From: Hyperoodon ampullatus
Taxonomy: Eukaryota > Chordata > Mammalia > Artiodactyla > Ziphiidae
Assembly: GCA_949752795.1 (NCBI GenBank)
Contig: OX457062.1
Coordinates: 87,347,777 to 87,411,776 of the forward strand
Reading direction: 5' to 3'
Length of the DNA: 64,000 nt
The notes below the pieces were generated by a model. The model was given only the letters and a program-made list of their open reading frames with translations, had not been told where the DNA came from and did not search any database. A program made the translations under genes and the position numbers. Positions 45,360 to 56,929 of this stretch are shown here, one piece after another (within the stretch, counting starts at the first letter, position 1; each line of letters begins with the position of its first letter).

Positions 45360-46345
45360 ATATTAATTGAGTTCTTAATGTGTTCTAAGCTTTGTTCTAG
45401 GCACCGAGAATGCAGTTGTGAACAAAAAAGTCAAAATTTCCTCCCTCATGAAGTTAACATTCTATCCATAGGAGACAGACAATAAAATAGACAAACTTAT
45501 TTAAATCTTAATAAATGGTAAGGAAAAAAATTAAAGTGGGTGAAGAGGAAGAGAGAGTATTGAGGCAGGAATTTAAGGTTTAGAAATAGCTGCCAGGCAA
45601 AGTCTCACGGAGAAGGTAATGTTGGGTTAAAGACTCTCACACTGGCAAGATTTCAGGAACACCATGGTCTTGGGTAATTTTCAATTTTATTTTAGTAAAG
45701 AAGATTGATGATGAAATGTATAAATTAATCTGATTTAACTTTTTTAATTAGAAAGTTTTATATATCTGTAAAACTGAATGAATCAGGACAAAAATTATTT
45801 CATTCAGTAAATAGCTTGTGAAGGATCACCACATGCTAAGTGTTGGGGATGCAATAATGAGTAAGACAAATAGTCTCTTCTCTCCTGGGGTTTGTATCCT
45901 AGAGAGAGTATTAATGTATTAATTAAAGACTTGTGCTGATAAATATGTAATTAAACATTGAGATTGGTGCCATGAATTCATACCACAAAGGGCCCAAACC
46001 AGACCTGAGCTAGAAAGAATGGATGTCCGAGTTCCCTGAGCCAGGACTAAAGGGGGCAGTGGAAAGAGTGTTCCAGGGGGGAGGAACAAGATGTGTCAGT
46101 GCTCTTGGCAGTGAAGTTAAGAGTCGAAACTATAGCTTGTCTGGCCAGGGTGAGGGGAGGGATCCATAGGGATTTGTAGACCATGTTACAAATTTGGTTT
46201 TCATCCTAAGAACAGTGGGATTCCATGGAAGATGATTCGTTTCTTTTAAACATTTGTGGTCTTATAGAAGGTAACCCGATACGATTTTTGTTTTGAAACA
46301 GTCACGATGGCTGCAGTAGGGGGAATGGACTGGAGGGTTTGCCAG
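45360..46345 (+). mobile_element. Ancient mammalian repeat remnants
   Basis: 45360-45650 (TTCTAGGCACCGAGAATGCA, GAAGTTAACATTCTATCC, AGTCTCACGGAGAAGGTAAT) and 45800-46340 (GTGTTCCAGGGGGGAGGAAC, GTAGACCATGTTACAAATTT, AGTGGGATTCCATGGAAG) follow the order of a widespread ancient repeat, probably two copies. The family name is uncertain (L2-like). Confidence 0.5.
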
Positions 46346-47164
46346 AGACCCGTGGGTAGGCGCCTGGCCTTGTCCCCAGGTCAGGACCAGAACACACATC
46401 TCATAAGCTCAGACAACCAATTCCTTGGGAGGAAAGAACCCATGGACTTTTAGACACCGTGACCCTTCAGGTGGTATTGATGACAGATAGTCTAAAGATC
46501 TAAGCCCTTGAAAAGCAGCTGTTAGATGACTCTGTAGGACAGGGCTGTTTTGTAAATGGAAATGTTAGTGAGACACACTCATGAGTTCTAATCAGAGGAA
46601 CTGTCAAGATATCGTAAAGGGAGTGTTGACTGCTCTGGATCATATTATACTGGGCAACTTAGAATCTTACATATACGGTGCCTTATAGATTGTAGAAGGC
46701 ACCCCTAGCCTTACATATAGATTAACTTGTTTTGCAGGTTTCAATTCTGCTTACGATGGCTTCCTATCTTTTTTTATTATTATTATTAATGAAAGTGAGT
46801 ACAGTACAGAAGACAGTCATTAACTGTATCTCCATTTTTAAATTGATTCCTTTGGGTCCACTATTACAAAAATGTAAAGCTGTTAAGATTCTTGGAAAGT
46901 TATGGTTGATCAATGCACTTTTTATATTATGCTTGTGCAGGTTACATTCAGTGGCAAAACCTAATCATTCTTAAAACTTATAAGAGATAATCTAATGTTT
47001 TCTTACAGCCTAATAGGACAGAGGACAGGGATTAAGAAGACTTTTATATGAAAATATTTCTCTTCAAGATTTCCATTGATTGAAAATAAGCTGAAAATTA
47101 TGCCATAAAGTTCTGAGTAACTTGATAATAGAACATTTCTTATACAAGAAATCTTATTGGGGAA

Positions 47165-47395
47165 GTTAACAATGATAGCTAAGATTCATTGAATACTAAC
47201 TATGGCTAAGCTCTCCTCTGTCTTCATATATAACCTTCACAATAAACTTACAGTGTAGTCACTGTTACCTTTACAAGAGAAGCAGACTAAGACATACAAA
47301 TGTCAGGTAATTTGCCTCAAATCATGAGCATTATACAAGCTGGGCATTGTACAGAGCTGGGATTTAGACCTTGACTGTGTGATACAGGAGCTCAT
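47165..47395 (-). mobile_element. MIR
   Basis: TTCATTGAATACTAACTATG, ATATAACCTTCACAATAAAC, AATTTGCCTCAAATCATGAG and GAGCTGGGATTTAGACCTTG occur in minus-strand MIR order. Confidence 0.8.
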
Positions 47396-47399
47396 GGAC

Positions 47400-48610
47400 T
47401 GCCGGTGCCCTCTCTCCCAGGTTAGTGTTTTCCCCATTTAGACTCATGAGCATAACGTTAGTTACCCCACGGAGGCTCACAAGAGAGTGTGTGTTTTGAA
47501 CTAAGATGGTGTTGAATTGATGACCTGCATAACTGTAGACCCAGAAATAATCGTGGAGTGTCTTTAAAGTTCTACTTTCCAGGGTGTCCTTGAACCAAGC
47601 AAACTCACTGCATTTTCTTGTTCATTGGCTCCTTTTGGTGATACCCCATCCCAAACTGCACCTATTATAAAAATAGCACATGCTGGGAGCAGGTGTGCTT
47701 AGGATGCATACCTGAGCTCTCCCAGACTTTCTTCAATGTGCAAAGACAAATACCCTTATATAGAGCATTCCTTGTTAAGAGCCCTAAACCTTTTTTTTAA
47801 ATCTGCTTGCTAGTTTTCCTAAGCTAAATGAATACACTGTACCTATAGGATATTTTCTAATTAAAATGATTCCAGGCTATCTGTTTTATTTGAAAACTTA
47901 GGCTTATATGATGCTTATATCAGTGTACAGAAAGGAAGAATTTCTCTGAAAGTCCTGTAGGGGTATGTGGTGATGGGGCAAAAAACACTGGGTTTAGTCA
48001 ACTAGGACAATTCACTAAAAAAGAGTTTCAGGCAGAAAGAGACCCTCTACAAGTTAAAATGCACAAGACTATCAAGGACCTCATTTTGCCCCCCTTCTTC
48101 ACTTGGGAGGGACTTTAATTAAAAATTCCACGTAACTGAATTTTGATTAAAAATGCTTAAATTATAGGAAAATCCCCAAAGAGTAAGCAAGCCAAGACAG
48201 GCAAAGTTACAGCCCCTTTAATTGCACCATGATAAGTGGGGCTAGAGACCAGTGAAATGAAAACAAGGGGAGGTACCGACCTCACCACATAGCATGGACT
48301 GAACTTCTAGCCTCAGTCTGTCCAAAGATGAAAGTGTCAGCAGCTGTTCAAGGCCAGAGCCAAGAGCGAAACCTGAGTCCAAAGAGGGATGGAGCCAGTT
48401 TCTGCTGGGTCTGCTACCTCCTTTTTCTAAACATTCATTAAACATAGTCATTCTGTTAATGGTTCATCCATCACTCTAGAGATAGCAAGATGAAGCAAAC
48501 GCTGGTGGAGAAGTGGTTCTTCCTCACAGGGGTGCCCATTTACGCTTTCCTGCTCCCTTCCCACCACCCAGTCTTGTCCCACTTTTCCTCATGGGCTTCC
48601 CTGATTAGTT
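47400..48610. other. Single-copy stretch, no gene seen
   Basis: No repeat family is recognised and no open frame longer than about 69 codons is present. Confidence 0.4.
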
Positions 48611-48617
48611 TCTCATA

Positions 48618-49102
48618 CAGTAAGTCCCCTACATACAAACCTTCAGGTTGTGAACTTTCAAAGATGCAAACGTGCGTTCGCACATCCAATTGTGGAGGTT
48701 AGTTCACGTGTCTAGAGTACATTGTCATGTGCATGAATCCACTACAAATGGTTGTGCTTTTATGTACTTTACTGTACCGTACTGTGTAGGGTACAGTAGT
48801 ACAGTATCTTTATTTCAAGCCCAGAATGTCCAGAAGCAAGCATAAAAGCAGCGGTGATGTAGCTGGTACTACTGTATTTTCAAGGTACCGTACTGTAAGA
48901 TTAAAAATATTTTCTTTATTTTTTGTGTTTGTTTTTTATGTATTATTTGTGTGAAAAGTATTGTAAACCTATTATAGTACAGTACTCTATAGCCAACTGT
49001 TGTTAGTTGGGTACCCAGGCTAATTATGTTGGACTTACAAACAAATTGGACTTACAAATGCACTCTCAGAATGGAACTCATTTGTATGTAGAGGACTTAC
49101 TG
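48618..49102. mobile_element. Tigger/pogo-like MITE, complete with TA duplication
   Basis: This 485-bp element begins CAGTAAGTCCCCTACATACA and ends TGTATGTAGAGGACTTACTG. The two ends are 22-bp inverted repeats with one mismatch. TA dinucleotides at 48616-48617 and 49103-49104 fit Tc1/mariner-superfamily target duplication. Inside, ATGTCCAGAAGCAAGCATAA begins a short frame (near 48827) reading MSRSKHKSSGDVAG, like the N-terminal start of a Tigger transposase. The rest of the transposase is absent, so it is an internally deleted, nonautonomous copy. Palindromic GTAC-rich patches lie at 48773-48805. Confidence 0.87.
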
Positions 49103-49104
49103 TA

Positions 49105-49807
49105 TTTGATTCTTGCCACTGACCATGATGAGCAGGTCACCAGCACTCATTCCCTGTAGACAAAGGGCCCACAAACACCATTACAGCAATCACGTCCAGG
49201 ACTCTCCTTCAAAGCTGCATCCACTGCCTTTGCTAGGCCTGTTGGCTAAGGAAGGGGAGGCCCCTGGGGTGGGAGACCTGAGGCCACAGCTATTTTACAT
49301 GTTCACGTCATCACTGTTACCCTTCTGTCCTCTCCCATCTAGGTCTTCATTTCTATTTTCTCCTCTTGTCCCTTGCTGGGAATTGCTCTGTGTAGTTGGG
49401 CAACATTTTGGTTTCTCCTAATGAAGGAGTAAAGGAATGTAAAGGTGGAAAAAGGTGGAGGTGCTCAGGTGTTAGCTTCTAGGAAACAGCAGAGACTATG
49501 GAACAAGACCTCTAGTTCAATCACTGCCACTTTCTCCCACTTTAAGTTCCCTGCCTGTTATGGAAAATTGTTTTTTGGAAGAACAGGGTCATTTGACTCT
49601 TTTGGGTTTTTTTTCCCGCAAAATAATTCACATTTTCATTCACAAAAAATCCATTTAAAAAACCCCCATTGACTGTGATGATGGCTAAAAGGCATTCTCA
49701 GTTCTAAGGGACAAAACTGAAAAAAGCTGAGGGCAATTTTCAAAGGGCCTCTGGACAGTATAAGACCTGCTGAGGCAAAAGGAAGGAAAGAAAAAAAATG
49801 TCTACAT
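49105..49807. other. Single-copy stretch before the nested cluster
   Basis: The open frame at 49113-49421 has no domain. No repeat is recognised. Confidence 0.4.
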
Positions 49808-50136
49808 AAAGAGTGTGGCAGGACTTCCCTGGTGACACAGTGGTTAAGAATCTGCCTGCCAATGCAGGGGACATGGGTTTGAGCCCTGGTCTGGGAATAT
49901 CTCACATGCCATGGAGCAACTAAGCCTGTGTACCACAACTACTGAGCCTGCGCTCTACAACCCATAAACCAAAACTACTGAGCCCACGTGCCGCAATTAC
50001 TGAAGCCTGTGCATCTAGAGCTCATGCACTACAATGAAGAATAGTCCCTGCTTGAGAGGGCAGACAGCAGAAACAAGAAGAACTACGATCCTGCAGCCTG
50101 TGGAACAAAAACCACATTCACAGAAAGATAGACAAG

Positions 50137-50778
50137 ATGAAAAGGCAGAGGGCTATGTACCAGATGAAGGATAAAACCCCAGAAAAACAATTAAATGAAG
50201 TGGAGATAGGCAACCTTCCAGAAAAAGAATTCAGAATAATGATAGTGAAGATGATCCGGGACCTCAGAAAAAGAATGAAGGCAAAGATCAAGAAGATGCA
50301 AGAAATGTTTAACAAAGACCTAGAAGAATTAAAGAACAATACAATAACTGAAATGAAAGACACACTAGAAGGAATCAATAGCAGAATAACTGAGGCAGAA
50401 GAATGGATAAGTGACCTGGAAGACAGAATGGTGGAATTCACAGCTGTGGAACAGAATAAAGATAAAAGAATGAAAAGAAATGAACACAGCCTAAGAGACC
50501 TCTGGGACAGTATTAAATGCAACAACATTTGAATTATAGGGGTCCCAGAAGGAGAAGAGAGAGAGAAAGGACCTGAGAAAATATTTGAAGAGATTAGATT
50601 CAAAAACTTCCCTAACATGGGAAAGGAAATAGCGACCCAAGTCCAGGAAGCACAGAGAGTCCCAGGCAGGATAAACCCAAGGAGAAACATGCTGAGACAC
50701 ATAGTAATCAAATTGACAAAAATTAAAGACAAAGAAAAATTATTGAAAGCAGCAAGGGCAAAACGACAAATAACATAA
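50137..50778 (+). pseudogene. L1 ORF1 pseudogene
   Basis: L1 ORF1p binds its RNA as a trimer. The N-terminal K/E-rich coiled coil is visible (residues about 30-120 from MKRQRAMYQMKD), followed by the RRM start IIGVPEGEE at about 50533-50560 and the C-terminal domain word IVIKLTKIK near 50700-50720. An in-frame stop TGA lies at 50530-50532, where the family normally has an arginine codon. The frame then continues to TAA at 50776-50778, earlier than usual, where the element is deleted. Both changes make it non-functional. The antisense 235-codon frame over this region is a shadow. Confidence 0.92.
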
Positions 50779-51456
50779 AAGGGGACTGCCAGATTACAAT
50801 TTCTTCTCAAGTGTGCACAGAACATTCTCCAGGATAGATCACATCTTGGGTCACAGATCAGGCATCAGTAAATTTAAGAAAATTGAAATCATATCAAGCA
50901 ACTCTTCTGACCACAACAATATGAGATTAGAAATCAATTACAGGGAAAAAAAGTAAAAAAAAACCCCACAAATACATGGAGGCTAAACAATATGTTACTA
51001 AATAGCCAAGAGATCACTGAAGAAATCAAAGAGGAAATAAAAAAATACCTAGAGCCAAATGACAATGAAAACATGACGATCCAAAACCTATGGGATGCAG
51101 CAAAAGCACTTCTAATAGGGAAGTTTATAGCAGTACAAGTCTACCTCAAGAAACAAGAAACATCTCAAATAAACAACCTAACTTTACATGTAAAGGAACT
51201 AGAGAAAGAAGAACAAACAAAACCCAGAGTTAGTAGAAGGAAAGAAATCATAAACATTAGAGCAGAACTAAATGAAATAGAAACAAAGAAAACAATAGCA
51301 AAGATCAATAAAACTAAAAGTTGGTTCTTGGAGAAGATAAACAAAATTGATAAACCATTAGCCACACTCACCAAGAAAAAAAGGGAGAAGACTCAAATCA
51401 ACAGAATTTAAAATGAAAAAGGAGAAGTAACAACTGACATTGCAGAAATACAAAGG

Positions 51457-51675
51457 GGGCTTCCCTGGTGGCGCAGTGGTTGAGAGTCCGCCTGCCGATG
51501 CAGGGGATGCGGGTTCGTGCCCCGGTCTGGGAAGATCCCACATGCCGCAGAGCGGCTGGGCCCGTGAGCCATGGCCACTGAGCCTGCGCGTCCGGAGCCT
51601 GTGCTCCGCAATGGGAGAGGCCACAACAGTGAGAGGCCCACGTACCACAAAAAAAAAAAAAAAAAGAATAAAAAT
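51457..51675 (+). mobile_element. CHR-2 SINE inside L1 ORF2
   Basis: Plus-strand, full-length: head GGGGGCTTCCCTGGTGGCGC, box GGGTTCGTGCCCCGG, body TGGCCACTGAGCCTGCGCG, then a poly(A) tail of about 17. The perfect 11-bp duplication AAATACAAAGG lies at 51446-51456 and 51676-51686. L1 ORF2 sequence resumes directly after it. It is the youngest layer of the nest. Confidence 0.97.
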
Positions 51676-52770
51676 AAATACAAAGGATCATGAGAGACTA
51701 CTGCAAGCAATTATATGTCAATAAAATGGACAACCTGGAGAAGTGGACAAATTCTTAGAAAAGCACTACCTTACGAGACTGAACCAAGAAGAAGGAGAAA
51801 ATATAAACAGACCAATCACAAGCACCGAAATTGAAACTGTGATTAAAAATCTTACAACAAACAAAAGCCCATGACCAGATGGCTTCACAGGTGAATTCTA
51901 TCAAACATTTAGAGAAGAGCTAACACCCATCCTTCTCAAACTCTTCCAAAAAATTGCAGAGGAAGGAACACTCCCAAACTCATTCTATGGGGCCACCATC
52001 ACCCTGATACCAAAACCAGACAAAGATACTACAAAAAAGGAAAATTACAGACCAATATAACTCATGAATATAGATGCAAAAATCCTCGACAAAATACTAG
52101 CAAACAGAATCCAACAGCACATTAAAAGGATCATACACCACGATCAAGTGGGATTTATCCTAGGGATGCAAGGATTCTTCAATATACACAAATCAATCAA
52201 TGTGATACACCATATTAACAAATTGAAGAAGAAAAATCATATGATCATCTCAATAGATGCAGAAAAACCTTTCGACAAAATTCAACACCAATTTATGATA
52301 AAAACTCTCCAGAAAGTGGGCATAGAGGGAAACTACCTCAATGTAATAAAGGCCGTATATGACAAACCCACAGCAAACATCATTCCAAATGGTGAAAAAC
52401 TGAAAGCATCTCCTCTAAGATCAGGAACAAGACAAGGATGTCCATTCTCACCACTATTATTCAACATAGTTTTGGAAGTCGTAGCCATAGCAATCAGAGA
52501 AGAAAAAGAAATAAAAGGAATACAAATCGGAAAAGAAGAAGTAAAACTGTCACTGTTTGCAGATGACATGCTACTATACATAAAGAATCCTAAAGATGTC
52601 ACCAGCAAACTACTAGAGCTAATCAATGAATTTGGTAAAATTGCAGGATACAAAATTAATGCACAGAAATCTCTTGTATTCCTATACACTAATGAAAAAT
52701 CTGAAAGAGAAATTAAGGAAACCCTCCCATTTACCACTGCAACAAAAAGAATAAAATACCTAGGAATAAA

Positions 52771-52784
52771 CCTACCTCCTACCT
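52771..52784 (+). repeat. 7-bp tandem duplication breaking ORF2
   Basis: CCTACCT occurs twice in tandem. Downstream codons of ORF2 are read in another frame as a result, and the open frame ends two bases later at TAG (52784-52786). A replication-slippage origin is the simple explanation. Confidence 0.85.
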
Positions 52785-54890
52785 AGGGAGACAAAAGACC
52801 TGTATGCAGAAAACTATAAGACACTGATGAAAGAAATGAAAGATGATACAAACAGATGAAGAGATATACCGTGTTCTTGGATTGGAAGAATCAATATTGT
52901 GAAAATGACTATACTACCCAAAGCTATCTACAGATTCAATACAATCCCTATCTAATTACCAATGGCCTTTTTTACAGAACTAGAGCAAAAATCTTAAAAT
53001 TTGTATGGAGACACAAAAGACTCCAAACAGCCAAAGCAGTCTTGAGGGAAAAAAACGGAGCTGGAGGAATCAGACTCCCTGACTTCAGACTATACTACAA
53101 AGCTACGGTAATAAAGACAATATGGTACTGGTACAAAAACAGAAATATAGTTCAATGGAACAGGATAGAAAGCCCAGAGATAACCTCACTCACCTACGTT
53201 CAACTAATCTATGACAAAGGAGGCAAGGATATACAATGGAGAAAAGACAGTCTCTTCAATAAGTGGTGCTGGGAAAACTGGACAGCTACATGTAAAAGAA
53301 TGAAATTCGAACACTCCCTAACACCATACACAAAAATAAACTCAAAATGGATTAGAGACCTAAATGTAAGACCAGACACTAAAAGAGTATTAGAGGAAAA
53401 TATAGGAAGAACACTCTTTGACATAAATCACAGCAAGATATTTTTTGATCCACCCCCTAGAGTAATGGAAATAAAAACAAAAATAAACAAATGGGACCTA
53501 ATGAAACTTAAAATTTTTTGCACAGCAAAGGAAACTACAAATAAGATGAAAAGGCAACCCTCAGAATGGGAGAAAATATTTGGAAACGAATCAATGGACA
53601 AAGGATTAATCCCCAAAATATATAAACAGCTCATGCACCTCAATATTAAAAAAACAAACAACCCAATTCAAAAATGGGCAGAAGACCTAAATAGACATTT
53701 CTCCAAAGAAGATATACAGATGGCCAAGAAGCACATGAAAAGCTGCTCAACATCACTAATTATTAGACAAATGCAAATCAAAACTACAATGAGGTATCAC
53801 CTCACACCAGTTAGAATGGCCATCATTAGAAAATCTACAAACAATAAATGCTGGAGAGGGTGTGGAGAAAAGGGAACCCTCTTGCACTGTTGATGGGAAT
53901 GTAAATTGATACAGCCACTATGGAGAACAGTATGGAGGTTCCTTAAAAAACTAAAAATAGAATTACCATATGACCCAGCAATACCATTGCTGTGCTTATA
54001 GCCAGAAAAAGCCATAATTCAAAAGGACACATGCATCCTAATGTTCATTGCAGCACTATTTACAATAGCCAGGACATAGAAGCAACCTAAATGCACATTG
54101 ACAGACGAATGGATAAGGAAGATGTGGTATATATATACAAGGGAATATTACTCAGCCATAAAAAGGAAGGAAATTGGGTCATTTGTAGAGATGTGGATGG
54201 ATCTAGAGACTGACATACAGAGTGAAGTAAGTCAGAAAGAGAAAAACAAATATCGTATATTAACGCATATATGTGGAACCTAGAAAAATGGTACAGATGA
54301 ACCGGGTTGCAGGGCAGAAATTGAGACACAGATGTAGAGAACAAACACATGGGCACCAAGGGGGGAAAGCGGTGGGGGTGGTGGTGGGATGACTTGGGAG
54401 ATTGGGATTGACATGTATACACTCATATGTATAAAATGGATAGCTAATAAGAACCTGCTGTATAAAATAATAAAAAAAAAATCAAAAATTAAAAAAAAAA
54501 AGAGTATCCCCCTCCCACCACAACTAGAGAAAGCCTGAGCACAGCAACGAAGACCCAGGACAGCTGAAAATAGAAATAAATTAATTAATTAAGAAAAAAA
54601 AAGAGTGTGGCAATTAGTTGCTTTGGGACTTCATTCGAAGCCCAAATTTAGTCTAATGTACTTCACTCCATCAGTTCCCTGTCTGCAGACTTTTCTTCCA
54701 TCAGCCAATGGCTTGGTCCATCCAGTGGCTCTCAGTCCTAAGGTGGGGCAGGTGGTGGAGCTTATGCCACAAAGACCAGGGGAGAGAGCAGGTTGCTTAA
54801 CAGATATAAGGATGGAGTGTTGGAAGTGCAGGGGAATTTCTAGAAATAATCCCCAATTCCTTTACTCATTCTCATTTTCATGGGATTCTT

Positions 54891-55104
54891 TTTTTTTTTT
54901 TTTTTTTTTTTTGCTATACACGGGCCTCTCACTGTTGTGGCCTCTCCCGTTGCGGAGCACAGGCTCCGGATGTGCAGGCTCAGCGGCCATGGCTCATGGG
55001 CCCAGCCGCTGTGCAGCATGTGGGATCTTCCCGGACCGGGGCATGAACCCGTGTCCCCTGCATCGGCAGGCGGACTCTCAACCACTGCGCCACCAGGGAA
55101 GCCC
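54891..55104 (-). mobile_element. CHR-2-type SINE
   Basis: Minus-strand copy with a T-run of about 22 at the left, GGGCCTCTCACTGTTGTGGC, and head CACCAGGGAAGCCC. The perfect 14-bp duplication TTCATGGGATTCTT lies at 54877-54890 and 55105-55118. Confidence 0.96.
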
Positions 55105-55118
55105 TTCATGGGATTCTT

Positions 55119-55915
55119 AAGCCAGGCCCATAAGAACTTTTATAGGATGTTGGTAATAGAAAGGGCCCTAAGCATCCCCTCCTGCTCAGATCATCAGGCA
55201 CAAGCTGTGTCTGTGATTTAAAGCCCCCCAGCTCTGGACCTGGGTTTCTTTGGCTCCCTAGGCAGGGATCATAGCTCACTTTTGGGTGTTTAATATTGCA
55301 TCCAGAGAGGTAGCCAGATCTGCCTATTAATGTCCCTGACCTGAGGTGTGATTCCTTATTGACCCCTTTATCTCTATATTCATTCACTAATTCATCTATT
55401 CATTCAACAACTCTTTACTGATGGCCTGCTCTGTGGCTGGCACTACTCTGGGTCCTACTACTAGAGGGAGACACGATCCTGTCTCTCAAGGAGCATTCCT
55501 TTTGTTACCACGCCTGACATTCCTAGGGCAACGTTCATCGAGATTTGTCCACACGCACGTGGATGCAGTTGGCAGAACAGTTTAATCCGACCACCAGCAA
55601 TTCCTCCCTCACATCGGGATCTCTTTGTGGAGTGTCCAAATCTTCCTTGGCTCCTCTGTGCGTCGAACACACCTCTTCAGCCTGCTTTCGTTATTCCTCC
55701 AACCTGTGCTTTCATAAACTGCCCCTTCATTCTGCTAAACAATTCTTCCTCTTGTGCCTCTGTTTCTGCTCTTGATTTGTGTTTATAATTAACTTATTCT
55801 TCTCTTATGGATAACATCCAGTCTGCCCAGTTGCCCTGCAACCTTTCTGCACGTGGGGTCTAAGTCTTTTCATGCTTATCTATTATTGTTGAGCAACTAG
55901 CTCAGTAGTTTTATT
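55119..55915. other. No gene; ancient repeat piece
   Basis: 55375-55500 (ATTCATTCAACAACTCTTTA, CACTACTCTGGGTCC, CAAGGAGCATTCC) resembles the ancient repeat seen at 45.4 kb. The rest is unassigned. Open frames have no domain. Confidence 0.4.
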
Positions 55916-56124
55916 TATTTATTAACATTTCTGGCTTTTTTAAAAGATTTTTTTTGATGTGGACCAGTTTTAAAGTCGTTATTGATTTTGTTACAATACT
56001 GCTTCTGTTTTATGTTTTTTGGCCAAGGGGCATGTGGGATCTTAGCTCCCTGAGTAGGGATCAAACCCACACCCCCTGCATTGGAAGGCAAAGTCTTAAC
56101 CACTGGACCACCAGGGAAGTCCCA
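55916..56124 (-). mobile_element. CHR-related SINE, distinct body
   Basis: The head reads CCACCAGGGAAGTCCC and the box GGATCAAACCCACAC. The body (AACATTTCTGGC; TTACAATACTGCTTCTG; GGCCAAGGGGCATGTGG) lacks the GC-rich module of the CHR-2 copies. An 18-bp duplication TAGCYCAGTAGTTTTATT flanks it at 55898-55915 and 56125-56142, with one mismatch. The short body suggests a different CHR-related lineage. Confidence 0.9.
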
Positions 56125-56289
56125 TAGCCCAGTAGTTTTATTATACAGGTAGACACCAACCTTCATGCTTTGCATGATGTTATTTTGCAGTCTGCCTTCT
56201 GCCTGAAGAGCAGCTGAACTTCACTTGTTATTCTGTTTGCTTATTTGATACTTTCTATTGATCATGCTTGAACATCTGAAGTTTTCACC

Positions 56290-56370
56290 ACTGTCTCCCT
56301 TGCATGTAGCAGAGTGCCAGGTACAATAATAGGAATTTAATACATATTTCTTGATTACTGATAAACTGGT
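56290..56370 (+). mobile_element. L2 3'-end scrap
   Basis: CTTGCATGTAGCAGAGTGCC followed by GTACAATAATAGGAATTTAA resembles an L2 tail. Short and tentative. Confidence 0.45.
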
Positions 56371-56639
56371 TGACTGGCTGAGACAGAAGTATCAATCCAC
56401 ACAGTCTGTAGTGTGGCCTATCGTCAGAAACACTGTGCCATTTACAGGAATTCTGGGACCTGCCTTCAGAGTTCTGCAAATGCCTAGTGACCTGCCCAGA
56501 GAAGCTGGTGATGGAGAAAACCTGCTACTGATGTACAGAATGATGCTGAACATGAGAGAGTCAGGGGTCATCTCTTGCCCTCCAGAATGATTATATTCTG
56601 GCAGGAGGGCACAGACTGTATGTTTTTACCATTTGGTTC

Positions 56640-56925
56640 ATAAAAGGGAGGTAGGTTGGGGTGAGAATGAGATTGGAAGATGTTAAACTGCTGGATTTGA
56701 AGATGAAAGAAAAGGCCACTAACCAAGGAATGCAGGTAACTTCTGGAATCTGAAGAAGGAAAGGAATTAGATTCTCCCCTAGAGCCTCCAGTGGGATGCA
56801 GCCTTGCCAGCACATTGACTTTAGGACCACTGACTTCCAGGACTACAAGATATGAGATTTGTTTTGTTTTAACCACTAATTTTTGGCAATTTGTGACAGC
56901 AGCAATAAAAAATGAATACACGGTG
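56640..56925 (+). mobile_element. MLT1-type LTR fragment (ERVL-MaLR)
   Basis: Degenerate MLT1 words occur in order: TTTGAAGATGAAAGAAAAGG, AACCAAGGAATGCAGGTAAC, GATTCTCCCCTAGAGCCTCC, CAGCCTTGCCAGCACATTGA and GGCAATTTGTGACAGCAGCA. Non-coding 3' part of an ancient LTR, with no internal retroviral sequence beside it. Confidence 0.85.
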
Positions 56926-56929
56926 ACAG

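Larger units (their letters stand above)
50790..54283 (+). pseudogene. L1 ORF2 pseudogene (endonuclease remnant, RT, C-terminal part)
   Basis: ORF2p is the endonuclease and reverse transcriptase of L1. Only the back of the endonuclease remains (FSRIDHILGHRSG and SDHNNMRLEI near 50825-50940), so most catalytic residues are lost. The RT domain (52064-52786) keeps [33 protein letters not shown] and FADD (52556-52567). The post-RT part reads [17 protein letters not shown] near 53060. The end is near 54283 (THICGT). Breaks include stops near 50954, 51409-51411 and 52058, a SINE at 51457, and a 7-bp duplication at 52771-52784. Confidence 0.93.
50052..54499 (+). mobile_element. L1 inserted in a CHR SINE; nearly full-length coding part, defective
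   Basis: Starts in the 5' UTR about 85 bp before ORF1 (GAGGGCAGACAGCAGAAACA), then an ORF1 remnant, a deletion junction near 50780-50790, an ORF2 remnant, and a 3' UTR (TGTATAAAATGGATAGCTAA) with A-rich tail. The target duplication is diverged (AAGAATAGTCCC near 50037-50048 against AAGAGTATCCCC near 54500-54511). A younger CHR SINE sits inside at 51457-51675. The order of insertion is therefore SINE, then L1, then SINE. Confidence 0.93.
49821..54599 (+). mobile_element. CHR SINE (older form), split by L1
   Basis: The head starts at 49821 with GGACTTCCCTGGTGACACAG and runs to about 50036. The SINE tail half resumes at about 54516 with CACCACAACTAGAGAAAGCC and ends in an A-rich TTAATTAATT tail near 54590. 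The 13-bp duplication AAAGAGTGTGGCA at 49808-49820 and 54600-54612 brackets both halves. This proves that they are one SINE separated by the L1 at about 50052-54499. Confidence 0.93.

Noticed and set aside
49821..49900. Functional tRNA gene at SINE heads
   Set aside because: The heads keep box-B-like words but do not fold into a tRNA with proper arms. They are SINE promoters by descent.
50118..50825. 235-codon minus-strand open frame
   Set aside because: It lies antisense to the L1 ORF1 remnant. The plus-strand reading gives the known ORF1p domains, so this is a shadow frame.
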